This document shows, piece after piece, positions 26,962 through 35,235 of a stretch of DNA of 64,000 bases (positions within the stretch are counted from its first letter, which is position 1; each line of letters opens with the position of its first letter). Location of the stretch: assembly GCA_900537185.1 (NCBI GenBank), contig LS999828.1, forward strand, positions 1-64,000, given 5' to 3'. The position numbers were made by a program, and so were the translations under genes. The stretch is from Cytophagales bacterium Alg240-R148. GTDB taxonomy: Bacteria > Bacteroidota > Bacteroidia > Cytophagales > Cyclobacteriaceae. Under the pieces are notes generated by a model, which was not told the origin of the DNA, ran no database searches, and saw nothing but the letters and a program-made list of their open reading frames with translations.

Positions 26962-28091
26962 GTGCCCTCCTTTCTTATAAGAATGGCAGCATTGCAGCCT
27001 CCAAACCCAGAAGCCGTCTTAAGCGCTGCATTAAATGCCCCTTTTTGAAAATTGGCTTGCACTTTTATTTTAGGAGCCACACCCAAGGTTTCAAATCCAA
27101 GCGTTCCAGGCATAAGGTTTTTTTCCATCCCATGGATAGTCAAGACCGTTTCTATTACACCTGCCGCCCCCAAGGTGTGGCCTATATATCCTTTATAACT
27201 ATTTACAGGAACATGCTGTAAACCGCATAATTCAATTGCTTTGGCTTCCATGGCATCATTAAAAGGCGTTGCGGTGCCATGGGCGGAAATAAAGTCTATC
27301 CCAGAAGTTCCTTCTAAAGTTTTGTCTATAGCAATTGCCAGGCCATCTCCAGTGCGGCTAGGGCCGGATATGTGGTTGGCATCGTTGCTTGATGCGCCGC
27401 CTACAATTTCGGTGCTCTTATCATTTTTATCAGAAGAAAGTACCAAAGCCGCAAAACCTTCTCCTAGGTTCAATCCATTTCTATTGGCATCAAAAGGTTT
27501 ACAGGGAGCATCACTCAGTGCCATAAACGATTGAAAGCCTGAAATTGTAAACTTAGAAACGATGTCTCCTCCGGCAACCACTACATGCTTATACTGCCCT
27601 CTTTCAATGTACCGTTTGGCCCAAAGGATGCTTAACACGCCTGAAATACAAGCATTGGAAACCACTATTGGTTCATGCTCCAATTTCAATTGTTTTTGAA
27701 TGAAACCGGCCATTTCAGAAAACTCCAAACGGCTCGAATCTACACCAGCATAATTGCCATCCATCAGGTCTATATTGCCCTTGGTCGTAGATATAATTAA
27801 CAAAGTGGAAGGGTCCTTAGCATCTAGCCCTGCCGAGGCCATTGCTTTTCGAACACATTCGATAAGATAGTGCTCAAACCTGGTCCTTTGGCTTGTAAAA
27901 TCATATGGCTCCTCTATTAAGGCTGCGGTAAACGCTTCCGGTACTACAGAAGGATTGTGGTGTAGTTGCACTCCTGTACTATGCTGGCTCATTTTATCAA
28001 AATGTTCCTCCACTCCATGGCCAAGGCCTGTTATAACATGCTGCGCTATGGTATATACTTTTTTCACAACAAGTTGTGTTTCTTTTTCCAC
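26952..28091 (-). CDS. Beta-ketoacyl-ACP synthase, second copy, catalytically complete
   Basis: 379 residues. Its N-terminus is atypical for FabF (VKKVYTIAQHVITGLGHG), but the active site is intact: Cys148 in SNACISG, His271 in SAHGTATPFND and His305 in GYIGHTLGAAG. It may use the aryl starter or a different chain length from the other ketosynthases of the operon; this is inference. It overlaps the thioesterase by 28 bp upstream and the short ketosynthase-like gene by 10 bp downstream. Confidence 0.9.
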   Translation of the reverse strand: MEKETQLVVKKVYTIAQHVITGLGHGVEEHFDKMSQHSTGVQLHHNPSVVPEAFTAALIEEPYDFTSQRTRFEHYLIECVRKAMASAGLDAKDPSTLLIISTTKGNIDLMDGNYAGVDSSRLEFSEMAGFIQKQLKLEHEPIVVSNACISGVLSILWAKRYIERGQYKHVVVAGGDIVSKFTISGFQSFMALSDAPCKPFDANRNGLNLGEGFAALVLSSDKNDKSTEIVGGASSNDANHISGPSRTGDGLAIAIDKTLEGTSGIDFISAHGTATPFNDAMEAKAIELCGLQHVPVNSYKGYIGHTLGAAGVIETVLTIHGMEKNLMPGTLGFETLGVAPKIKVQANFQKGAFNAALKTASGFGGCNAAILIRKEGTCI

Positions 28092-28489
28092 CTCTGATAG
28101 AAATCGGGGTTGGTCAATTGTAGGGTTCCTTCTTTGTTTATAAAAACTTGTTCGGTATGGCCTTCCGCAACCAAGGCATTATCGGCAGCATTTAAAATTT
28201 TGTATTGGAATATTATCTTAGCGGCTGGTGTATTTTTGAACTCGGTTATTACCACGCCTTTATCACCATAAACCAAGGGTTTTTTATAATCACAAGTAAT
28301 TTTCACAATTGGCGTTAACAAATTGTTGTCGTAAAAGTCGAGGTATCTTAAATCAAATTGTTCACCAAAAGACTCTCTCCCGTCTTCAAAGTATTTGATG
28401 TAGTTGCCATGCCAAACTACTCCCATGGCATCTGTTTCTCCAAAACGGGGAATAAAAGAAGTGGTATTGTATAGGGCGATGTTAGTCAT
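28064..28489 (-). CDS. Acyl-ACP/acyl-CoA thioesterase, 4-hydroxybenzoyl-CoA thioesterase (4HBT) type
   Basis: 141 residues with a hotdog fold and the motif ETDAMGVVWHGNYIKYFEDGRE, containing the catalytic Asp20. Thioesterases of this group hydrolyse acyl-thioesters; in an aryl-polyene operon this one could release the finished chain or edit stalled ACP. The gene overlaps both its neighbours (dehydratase by 8 bp, ketosynthase by 28 bp). Confidence 0.88.
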   Translation of the reverse strand: MTNIALYNTTSFIPRFGETDAMGVVWHGNYIKYFEDGRESFGEQFDLRYLDFYDNNLLTPIVKITCDYKKPLVYGDKGVVITEFKNTPAAKIIFQYKILNAADNALVAEGHTEQVFINKEGTLQLTNPDFYQRWKKKHNLL

Positions 28490-28916
28490 TGGCTATAAAA
28501 ATTTTCATTTCACAAGTTGCGATCGTTTGGTCTCCTTCCAAAACAATTGCTTCTATTAAGGTGATGTCAAATACTTGGTTCTTTATAGTGATTTCGGTTT
28601 TTAACTGAGCAGATACCTTTGGCAATTCTACAATGTCCAGTTTTTTCAAAGCACCTATAAACCCAATAGGAATTTCTTTCCCTTGCGACTTAAATTGGTA
28701 CCCGGCACGCAAAGCTGCGCTTTGTGCAATGTGCTCAATAATACCCGGAGCTTGTAGCTGTCCTGCTTCTACAAACATATTATCGGAAGGAATGGTAAAA
28801 ATTGCGCTGCCTTTTGTTGCATCTACAGACAAAAGTCCATCTACCATTACAATTGGCTTGCGTTGTGGTATATACTGTGTTATATTTTCTTTGTCTACTA
28901 GCATCAGTCCATCCAA
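28482..28916 (-). CDS. Hotdog-fold dehydratase-like subunit lacking the catalytic His
   Basis: 144 residues. The segment NMFVEAGQLQAPGIIEHIAQ (46-65) aligns with the FabZ active-site helix and its AQ motif. The His-Phe-Pro of active FabZ is absent, and Glu50-Ala51-Gly52 take its place. It is therefore probably the non-catalytic or substrate-tunnel partner of the His-containing dehydratase at 21430-21804. It overlaps the acyltransferase by 13 bp and the thioesterase by 8 bp. Confidence 0.8.
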   Translation of the reverse strand: MDGLMLVDKENITQYIPQRKPIVMVDGLLSVDATKGSAIFTIPSDNMFVEAGQLQAPGIIEHIAQSAALRAGYQFKSQGKEIPIGFIGALKKLDIVELPKVSAQLKTEITIKNQVFDITLIEAIVLEGDQTIATCEMKIFIAND

Positions 28917-29770
28917 AAATTATAGTAATTAAACCATTGCAATGGGTACTTCCTTACTTTTTCTTCCAACGATAGGATGTATTCTCTTAACATATCCCTG
29001 GATTCTCCCTTTTGCCTAATTTTCATTTCACTGGCAAATAATTCGTAGGTGGCATTACTGGTTTTAAATCCATAAACAAAAGAATATGGGATGTTCAGCC
29101 TGGTGGCCAAATCAAAGGGCCCAGCGGGGAACTCCGCCATTTGCCCCATAAACTCAGACTGGTATGATTTTGTACCCGGTACAAATCGATCTCCATGCAT
29201 ACAAACCACTTCATTTCTACTGAACGCCTGGCTCATTTCGAATACATGAGAGCCGTCTTCCTTTATAGGTATCACATGGAAGGATTTGTTTTCCAACTTA
29301 CCGCTTAACTTCTTTATTTTTGCATGTTCTTCATCCAACATGACTATGTTTATTTTCCCTTCTAACCTTTTAAACAAATGGCCTGCCATTTCCCAATTGC
29401 CCATGTGGGCAGAAACCAACAATCCACCCCTACCATGCTCTATTATATCGTTTATATTCTCCTCCCCATGGAAACTGCAAGTGAAGAAATTCTCTTTTCC
29501 AGCCAGCACTATGAATTTGTCTAAAATTATTTGTCCAAATACATAATAATTGGCATAAACACTCGCAATTGCCTTCCAAGTACTATATTGGTGTATGCCA
29601 ACAAAATATTTTCTGATGGCTCTAGAAGCATTTGGTGAAAATAAAAAAAAGTAGAACGCCACCACCCTCAAAACGATATAAGAAGGAACTACACCTACTT
29701 TCTCAATTAAGAATATAAAAATTTTATAGCCTAGAGCATTGCCACGTGATTTGCCAGTCCACTTGGTCAT
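28904..29770 (-). CDS. Lysophospholipid acyltransferase (LpxL/HtrB type)
   Basis: 288 residues with an N-terminal hydrophobic region (about 27-47) and the family catalytic motif SAHMGNWEM (His122, Glu127). A second block MHGDRFVPG follows. LpxL/HtrB-type enzymes transfer acyl chains from ACP to lipid acceptors at the inner membrane. In flexirubin and aryl-polyene clusters such enzymes are thought to link the pigment to a lipid or alkyl anchor. It lies beside an ACP (5 bp), a likely acyl donor. Confidence 0.9.
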   Translation of the reverse strand: MTKWTGKSRGNALGYKIFIFLIEKVGVVPSYIVLRVVAFYFFLFSPNASRAIRKYFVGIHQYSTWKAIASVYANYYVFGQIILDKFIVLAGKENFFTCSFHGEENINDIIEHGRGGLLVSAHMGNWEMAGHLFKRLEGKINIVMLDEEHAKIKKLSGKLENKSFHVIPIKEDGSHVFEMSQAFSRNEVVCMHGDRFVPGTKSYQSEFMGQMAEFPAGPFDLATRLNIPYSFVYGFKTSNATYELFASEMKIRQKGESRDMLREYILSLEEKVRKYPLQWFNYYNFWMD

Positions 29771-29775
29771 GTCTT

Positions 29776-30030
29776 TTATTTTGCCGTTGCTCCTACTTTC
29801 CCCTCTATGTATGCATAGAAGTCTTGAAAGGTATGTATGTCTGTAAAATCTTCTTGTTGGACCTTAAACCCAAAGTTTTGCTCAATAACTACAACCAAAT
29901 CGACATAATCTAAGCTGTCTAAGTCTAATGTTTCTTTTAAATTGGCATCCGGCAGTATCAACTCCTCATCTACTTCGAACTCCTCTACTAAAAATCCTTT
30001 AGTAACCTCAATTATTTTATTCAATTCCAT
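29776..30030 (-). CDS. Acyl carrier protein, second copy
   Basis: 84 residues with the carrier site LDLDSLDYVDLVVVIE (Ser39). It is between a FabB-like ketosynthase (10 bp upstream) and the acyltransferase (5 bp downstream). It probably carries the aryl starter or the finished chain; the split of roles between the two ACPs is inference. Confidence 0.92.
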   Translation of the reverse strand: MELNKIIEVTKGFLVEEFEVDEELILPDANLKETLDLDSLDYVDLVVVIEQNFGFKVQQEDFTDIHTFQDFYAYIEGKVGATAK

Positions 30031-30039
30031 AACAAATGC

Positions 30040-31260
30040 TTATTGCACTTTTTTAATTATTAACGACGAATTTGTTCCTCCAAAACCAAACGAATTGGAC
30101 AAGAAGGTATCTATTTTGTGTTCTTTTGTTGAAGCGGCAATATTCAACTTTGCAGCATCTTCATCTGGGTTTTCTAAATTGATATTGGGCGCAACAAAAT
30201 CGTTGTGCATCATCAAAAGGGAATACACAATTTCACTTGCCCCAGCCATCCAACATTCATGCCCAGTCATTCCTTTTGTAGAACTAATCAATGTTTTTGC
30301 CTCTCCAAAAACTTCATATAGGGCTTTAGCTTCACACATATCTCCAACAGGAGTGGAAGTTGCGTGGGCGCTAATATAGTCAATATCTTTGGCCAAAAGA
30401 CCAGCATCTTTCAAACATTTTTCAAGTGAGCGGACTGGCCCTTCCACAGTTGGTTGCGAAATGTGCCCACCATTGGATGAAAATCCATACCCAACCACTT
30501 CTCCAAGAATATTCGCCCCTCTTTTCACCGCAGAATCATAACTCTCTAACACTACGGTAGCGGCTCCTCCGGATGGAATCAAACCATCTCTATCTCGATC
30601 GAATGGCCTCGATGCTTTGGTAGGTGCATCCTCCCGAATTGAAAATGCTTGCAAAGCGTCAAAACTACCCATCGAATGGTAGTTCACTTCTTGGGCACCA
30701 CCACAAACAATCATATCTTGCATGCCACTTTTAATCATATGGTAGCCCATTCCGATGGCATGGGACCCACTAGCGCAAGCTGCACTTACGGTATAATTAA
30801 TTCCTGTTAATTGAAAAATAGTAGACAAATTCATGGACACTGTCGAATTCATGGCTTGAAAAACAGCCCCAGAACCAATCAACGCTGTATCGCCTTTTTC
30901 ACGAAGTGTATCCACAGAGCGGATGGTAGGTTCTGCACAGCTGTCATTTCCAAATATGATCCCTACTTCGTTGGCATTGAGCCAATCCTGATCTACACCA
31001 GCCTTTTTTAAAGCTTCTACTGTAGAAAGATAGGCGTATTCTCCATGAACTGGCAATCCCACGCGTTGTCTTCTAGGCAAAAGCCCTTTTAAGATAGGTT
31101 TTTCAACCAGCGCTGTCAGAGCGCTTCTGAAGCCCAACTCCTTTCGAATGGGTTCCAAACCAATCCCTGATTTACCTGTATACAACGAATTTTTAACATC
31201 ATCTAGGTTGTATCCCAAACATGAATAAATCCCCATTCCTGTTATAACTACTCTATTCAA
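30040..31260 (-). CDS. Beta-ketoacyl-ACP synthase (FabB/FabF-like), third complete copy
   Basis: 406 residues with an intact triad: Cys162 in SAACASGSHAIG, His299 in SAHATSTPVGD and His334 in GMTGHECWMAG. The HATSTPVGD form is close to E. coli FabB. The third motif has Glu-Cys-Trp where others have SLG/TLG, so the pocket may be specialised. It follows the ketoreductase gene by 24 bp and precedes the ACP by 9 bp. It may perform the first extensions from the aryl starter. Confidence 0.92.
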   Translation of the reverse strand: MNRVVITGMGIYSCLGYNLDDVKNSLYTGKSGIGLEPIRKELGFRSALTALVEKPILKGLLPRRQRVGLPVHGEYAYLSTVEALKKAGVDQDWLNANEVGIIFGNDSCAEPTIRSVDTLREKGDTALIGSGAVFQAMNSTVSMNLSTIFQLTGINYTVSAACASGSHAIGMGYHMIKSGMQDMIVCGGAQEVNYHSMGSFDALQAFSIREDAPTKASRPFDRDRDGLIPSGGAATVVLESYDSAVKRGANILGEVVGYGFSSNGGHISQPTVEGPVRSLEKCLKDAGLLAKDIDYISAHATSTPVGDMCEAKALYEVFGEAKTLISSTKGMTGHECWMAGASEIVYSLLMMHNDFVAPNINLENPDEDAAKLNIAASTKEHKIDTFLSNSFGFGGTNSSLIIKKVQ

Positions 31261-31284
31261 TTCGCCTTGCTTTAATTTCTATAC

Positions 31285-32013
31285 TTATATCCCACCATTA
31301 ACAGAAATAGTTTCTCCTGTTATGTAGGCCGCTTTTTCAGAGGCCAAAAAACCTACTACACTAGCCACTTCTTCTGGTTTTCCAAACCGCCCCACTGCAA
31401 TGGTTTTTTTAAAATCCTTTTCATTTAAATCTTCGGTCATATCCGTTTTTATAAAACCAGGTGCAACTGCATTTACGGTTACATTGCGTCTCCCAACTTC
31501 TTTAGACAATGACCTTGTTGCTCCGATAATGGCAGCTTTCGATGCCGAATAATTAACTTGGCCTGGTACGCCAGTCAAACCAGAAAACGACACCATATTA
31601 ATAATTCTACCAAATTTTTCTTTGATCATGCCGTCCAACACCAACTTCGTAACATTGAAGAACCCTTGGACTGTAATATCCAATACACCATCCCACTGCT
31701 CGTCTGTCATCCACATCATTAGCCCATCTTCCCTTATACCTGCATTGTTAACTAAAACCGATATTTTAGAGTTTTGGTTCTCTTCCATCCACTTGGTTAA
31801 GGTACTTCTAGTTTCCATCCTATCTGCCACATTAAACCGCAACGTTACCCCTTTCACCCCTATTGTTTCTACCAACCGTTGTGTTTCCAAGGCTGCAGAC
31901 TCATTGGCTGTATAATTAATTATAATGTTGTACCCGAGCGCTGCCAACTCCAGGCAAACAGCCCTTCCTAATCCTCTTGATCCTCCTGTTACCAGTGCAA
32001 ATGTGTTTTCCAT
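31285..32013 (-). CDS. fabG: 3-oxoacyl-ACP reductase (FabG-like)
   Basis: 242 residues from the ATG at 32013. An upstream in-frame ATG at 32139 would put 42 extra residues inside the ammonia-lyase gene, and the NADPH motif begins right after 32013 (TGGSRGLGR, residues 9-17). The short-chain dehydrogenase catalytic residues are Ser143, Tyr155 and Lys159 (YSASK), with NNAG at 89-92. It would reduce each beta-keto group before dehydration. This is a dedicated copy within the pigment operon. Confidence 0.92.
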   Translation of the reverse strand: MENTFALVTGGSRGLGRAVCLELAALGYNIIINYTANESAALETQRLVETIGVKGVTLRFNVADRMETRSTLTKWMEENQNSKISVLVNNAGIREDGLMMWMTDEQWDGVLDITVQGFFNVTKLVLDGMIKEKFGRIINMVSFSGLTGVPGQVNYSASKAAIIGATRSLSKEVGRRNVTVNAVAPGFIKTDMTEDLNEKDFKKTIAVGRFGKPEEVASVVGFLASEKAAYITGETISVNGGI

Positions 32014-32048
32014 GCCCTTTATATTAACAAACAAAAATAGTGATTGTT

Positions 32049-33590
32049 CTATAATTGCTCTAGTTTCGAATTCATTAAATGTTCTTTCAATTGCTGGATT
32101 TCCTTGTATTTCGGTGCATCCTCCACAAAAGGAGGGCAAATTGCCTCTATCTCTTTATAAAAAGACTTTGTTTTAGAAGAAAGTTTGCCGTCCAGTTTTA
32201 AATAGTTAATTGCTTGAACAACTGTGATCAAATGTATAGAAAGCACCTCAAATGCATTGCCTATTACTTTGTCTGCTAATAACGCAGCGTTGGTGCCCAT
32301 ACTTACTATGTCTTGGTTGTCGTTGTTGTTGGGTATGCTATTCAAATAAGTAGGAAAACCAATTGTCTGGCTTTCTGCAACCGTAGAAGTAGCAGTAAAC
32401 TGCAAGCCCTGGATCCCAAAATTAAAACCCAAGAAGCCTTTGTTCACAAAAGGAGGCAAAATATTATTCAAATTAGCGTTGAGCAAGTAATTGAGCTGGC
32501 GCTCCATTAACATTTGCAATTTCACTATGGCAATCTTTAATTTATCCATTTCAAAGGATACATAGTCACCATGAAAGTTGCCACCATGGAACACATTGCC
32601 TGCTTCGGCATCAATAATTGGGTTGTCGTTGGCGGAATTGATCTCTTCTACCACCACTTGTTCGGCATTTTCTATGGCGCACAATACAGGTCCAATAATT
32701 TGAGGAACACAGCGAATCGAATAATATTCTTGTACTTTATCCCGCATCAAACCATCTTCCACCGATTTATTGTACAGTTCGTTTTCGCTTCTTTTTTTTA
32801 TCAACTGGCTGTCCGATAGCACATTTCGCATCAGACTGGCTACATCATTTTGTCCCTTATGTTTTTTTACTCGGTTCAATTCTACACTAAAATGATCGTC
32901 GTAAGCTTCTACCAATTCATTGATCATACAGGAGGCCAATACCGTATAATTCACTAATTTTTTGGCATTGATAAGGTTTACTATACCAATGCCAGACATC
33001 ATAGAAGTGCCATTCATCAAAGCCAAACCTTCCCTAAAATACACGCGCATTGGTTGCAAATGCAACTTGGCCATTACCTCCTGGGCAGGTGCTATTTCTC
33101 CTTTATAAAATACTTCACCTTCTCCAATAAGCAGCAAAGCCAAATGAGCCAACTGCACCAAATCACCACTAGCCCCTACACCGCCATGTTCGTATATAAC
33201 TGGGTAAACATCTTCGTTTATTAGGCACTGCAACAATTCCAATGCCTCTAGGTGGATACCAGAATACCCTTGCATTAAGGTACTCAAACGGGCCACCATC
33301 ATGGATTTTATAAAAATAGGGTCTACTGTTTTTCCTGCCCCTGAGCAATGGCTGCGAATTAAATTTAACTGCAGTTGTTTTCTATCTGCATCCGCTATTT
33401 TATATTTGGCCATTGGGCCAAATCCTGTGTTAATTCCATAAATTACTTTGCCCTTCGAAAAGTCTTGGAGAAAGGCATAACTTCTTTCCACTTTGCTTTT
33501 ACCATCGGCACCCAGCTCAATCTTGTGATCACCATAAAGGATCTTTATCATATCCTCTAACAACAAGGGGGCATCTCCAATTTTTATCAT
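32049..33590 (-). CDS. Tyrosine ammonia-lyase (histidine/phenylalanine ammonia-lyase family)
   Basis: 513 residues. The MIO-forming triad Ala140-Ser141-Gly142 lies in GGVGASGDLVQL, with Tyr51 in YGINTGFG. Long stretches look close to the known Flavobacterium johnsoniae tyrosine ammonia-lyase as I remember it (for example NLIRSH, EGLALMNGTS, SANDNPIID, SIPNNNDNQDIVSMGTN). It removes ammonia from tyrosine to give 4-coumarate, the aryl starter of flexirubin-type pigments. It is the first gene of the operon. No AMP-forming 4-coumarate ligase or ACP-ligase gene is found in the window. Tyrosine rather than histidine preference is inferred from the close resemblance and context. Confidence 0.93.
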   Translation of the reverse strand: MIKIGDAPLLLEDMIKILYGDHKIELGADGKSKVERSYAFLQDFSKGKVIYGINTGFGPMAKYKIADADRKQLQLNLIRSHCSGAGKTVDPIFIKSMMVARLSTLMQGYSGIHLEALELLQCLINEDVYPVIYEHGGVGASGDLVQLAHLALLLIGEGEVFYKGEIAPAQEVMAKLHLQPMRVYFREGLALMNGTSMMSGIGIVNLINAKKLVNYTVLASCMINELVEAYDDHFSVELNRVKKHKGQNDVASLMRNVLSDSQLIKKRSENELYNKSVEDGLMRDKVQEYYSIRCVPQIIGPVLCAIENAEQVVVEEINSANDNPIIDAEAGNVFHGGNFHGDYVSFEMDKLKIAIVKLQMLMERQLNYLLNANLNNILPPFVNKGFLGFNFGIQGLQFTATSTVAESQTIGFPTYLNSIPNNNDNQDIVSMGTNAALLADKVIGNAFEVLSIHLITVVQAINYLKLDGKLSSKTKSFYKEIEAICPPFVEDAPKYKEIQQLKEHLMNSKLEQL

Positions 33591-33631
33591 TTAAAAAGAA
33601 ATAATTACATTCTAAACAGGTTAAAAATCAA

Positions 33632-33653
33632 CTAATTGTTTGCACACAATTAG
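33632..33653. promoter_or_regulatory. Perfect inverted repeat upstream of the pigment operon
   Basis: CTAATTGT (33632-33639), 6 bp, then ACAATTAG (33646-33653): perfect 8-bp arms, 42 bp from the start codon of the ammonia-lyase gene at 33590. This is a typical size and position for a dimeric repressor site, for example of the MarR or TetR type; no such gene is in the window. As RNA the stem has only two G-C pairs and its following T-run is broken, so a terminator or attenuator is less likely. Confidence 0.5.
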
Positions 33654-33908
33654 CAGCAACGCAAATTTTGTACTTTTTTTGAATGAAACAAGTAAATAAA
33701 AGTAAAATCCCCGGAATTGCGTTTTATTTATGACAAGTGGGTGTACGTACATGCCGCTCGGCCTGCCTAGGCTGGTATGCAACAACCATGTAAACTGACT
33801 TGTGTTGCGGTTGCTCCAATAGCTTTGACCCAAAGACCAATTGGACAACTACTACCGGTCTTCCAACGGTGGTTAGAAGATGTTCAAAAAATCATAAAAA
33901 GAATAGGC

Positions 33909-33934
33909 AAAAAAAAGGGGCCGAAGCCCCTTTT
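33909..33934 (-). terminator. Rho-independent terminator of the amidohydrolase-like gene
   Basis: On the minus strand: AAAAGGGGC, TTCG loop, GCCCCTTTT then more T. The stem is 9 bp with a stable UUCG tetraloop and begins 4 bp after the stop codon at 33938. Confidence 0.85.
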
Positions 33935-33937
33935 CTG

Positions 33938-35224
33938 TTAATGTTCGTATTTATCCGAATACTTTTTAAATAATCGTTGCTGCATGGCATCTTTATGCAC
34001 CTTCCTACCTTGAATAAATAACTGGTTAATGAGGTTGCCTCTCATATCCAAGGCATCCCCATCAGAAACAAACAAAGTAGCATCCAAGCCTTCTTTGAGG
34101 CTACCCAAGGAAGCATCCATTTTTAAAATTTCTGCTGTGTTGGAGGTGATCATGCGCAAAGCCGCTTCTTTCTCCATTCCATAAGCAACTGCCGTACCAG
34201 CAAAAAACGCTAAGTTCCTCGCATTGTTGGTACCTCCATAACTCAACCCTACTTTTATTCCTTTTTGAGAAAGCAAGTAAGGCAATTTATAAGGCATGTC
34301 AATATCTTCCTCTACTCGGGAAGGTAGGCTATGTACGTTACCTAAAATAACTGGGATGTCATGCTCTTTTATAAAATCCGCTACTGCATAAGCATCTCTC
34401 GCACCTACCAAAACTATGCTTTTAACCCCTTGTTCTTTCGCAAAAGATACGGAGGCAATTATTTCCTTCGCATCTCGAACATGCAAAAACAACTGCTTAC
34501 TCCCATCAAATATACCTTTAACACCTTCTAATTTTAAATTAGGCGAAGATGTTCCAGGAGCGTAAGCCTTAGAATCTTGAAACAATTGTTTCATGGCCTG
34601 TATTGTTTTGTCATAATTAGGATTGGGACGCCTTTTGGTCTCTCCCATCCACCATCTAGGTCCAAAACTCAACCTTGGCCAATTCATATGCAAGCCATCG
34701 TCCATTTTCAAGGCTGCATCTTCCCAATTCCATGCATCCAATTGTACAATGGAAGAGTTTCCGGATATTAGCCCGCCTTGAGGCGTTACTTGTGCTGTTA
34801 AAATTCCATTGAATCGCATGGTCGGAATTAATTCAGAATCGGTATTGTAGGCTATGATGGACCTGATGCTTGCATTCAAACCACCACGTTCTTGTTTGTC
34901 ATCCGTTGCTGGCACTGCATCCACCTCTATTAATCCCAGATCGGTATTGGGCAAAATAAACCCAGGGTAAACATGCTTGCCTTCAATATTAATCACTTCA
35001 TATGCTGATAAATCCACTTTGGCAGCACGTGCATCGGCTACCAAAGTTATTTTGCCTTTGTCAAATGTTATGATTGAATTTTCAATTACTTTTCCATCTC
35101 CAATGTGGGCAACCCCATTCATTAGTGCAATGGCTTTTGTCTGCGTTCCTGCTACTGCCGGCACCTGTGCATGGCTGTACAGAGCGGACACCAGGAGAAC
35201 TATGCTAAATATTATTTTTTTCAT
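33938..35224 (-). CDS. Secreted amidohydrolase-like protein lacking the metal motif
   Basis: 428 residues with a signal peptide (MKKIIFSIVLLVSALYSHAQ). The amidohydrolase fold is recognisable (GKHVYPGFI near 80-88, and a C-terminal LKEGLDATLFVSDGDALD block). However, the HxH metal-binding pair expected after PGFID is PNTDLG here, so metal binding at that site is lost. It could be a partner of the 1000-residue protein encoded 11 bp upstream rather than an independent hydrolase. The substrate is unknown. A strong terminator follows. Confidence 0.8.
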   Translation of the reverse strand: MKKIIFSIVLLVSALYSHAQVPAVAGTQTKAIALMNGVAHIGDGKVIENSIITFDKGKITLVADARAAKVDLSAYEVINIEGKHVYPGFILPNTDLGLIEVDAVPATDDKQERGGLNASIRSIIAYNTDSELIPTMRFNGILTAQVTPQGGLISGNSSIVQLDAWNWEDAALKMDDGLHMNWPRLSFGPRWWMGETKRRPNPNYDKTIQAMKQLFQDSKAYAPGTSSPNLKLEGVKGIFDGSKQLFLHVRDAKEIIASVSFAKEQGVKSIVLVGARDAYAVADFIKEHDIPVILGNVHSLPSRVEEDIDMPYKLPYLLSQKGIKVGLSYGGTNNARNLAFFAGTAVAYGMEKEAALRMITSNTAEILKMDASLGSLKEGLDATLFVSDGDALDMRGNLINQLFIQGRKVHKDAMQQRLFKKYSDKYEH

Positions 35225-35235
35225 CTTCGTAGCTT

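Larger units (their letters stand above)
33591..33937. other. 348-bp region between the pigment operon and the amidohydrolase pair
   Basis: It holds the dyad at 33632-33653, a 10-bp palindrome TGTACGTACA at 33742-33751 and the terminator at 33909-33934. No supported gene was seen. A 75-codon minus-strand frame (33621-33848) has no recognisable content and is not listed. Confidence 0.6.

Noticed and set aside
33621-33848. A 75-codon minus-strand open frame between the pigment operon and the amidohydrolases
   Set aside because: No recognisable motif, and it overlaps the upstream dyad region, so it is most likely a chance frame.
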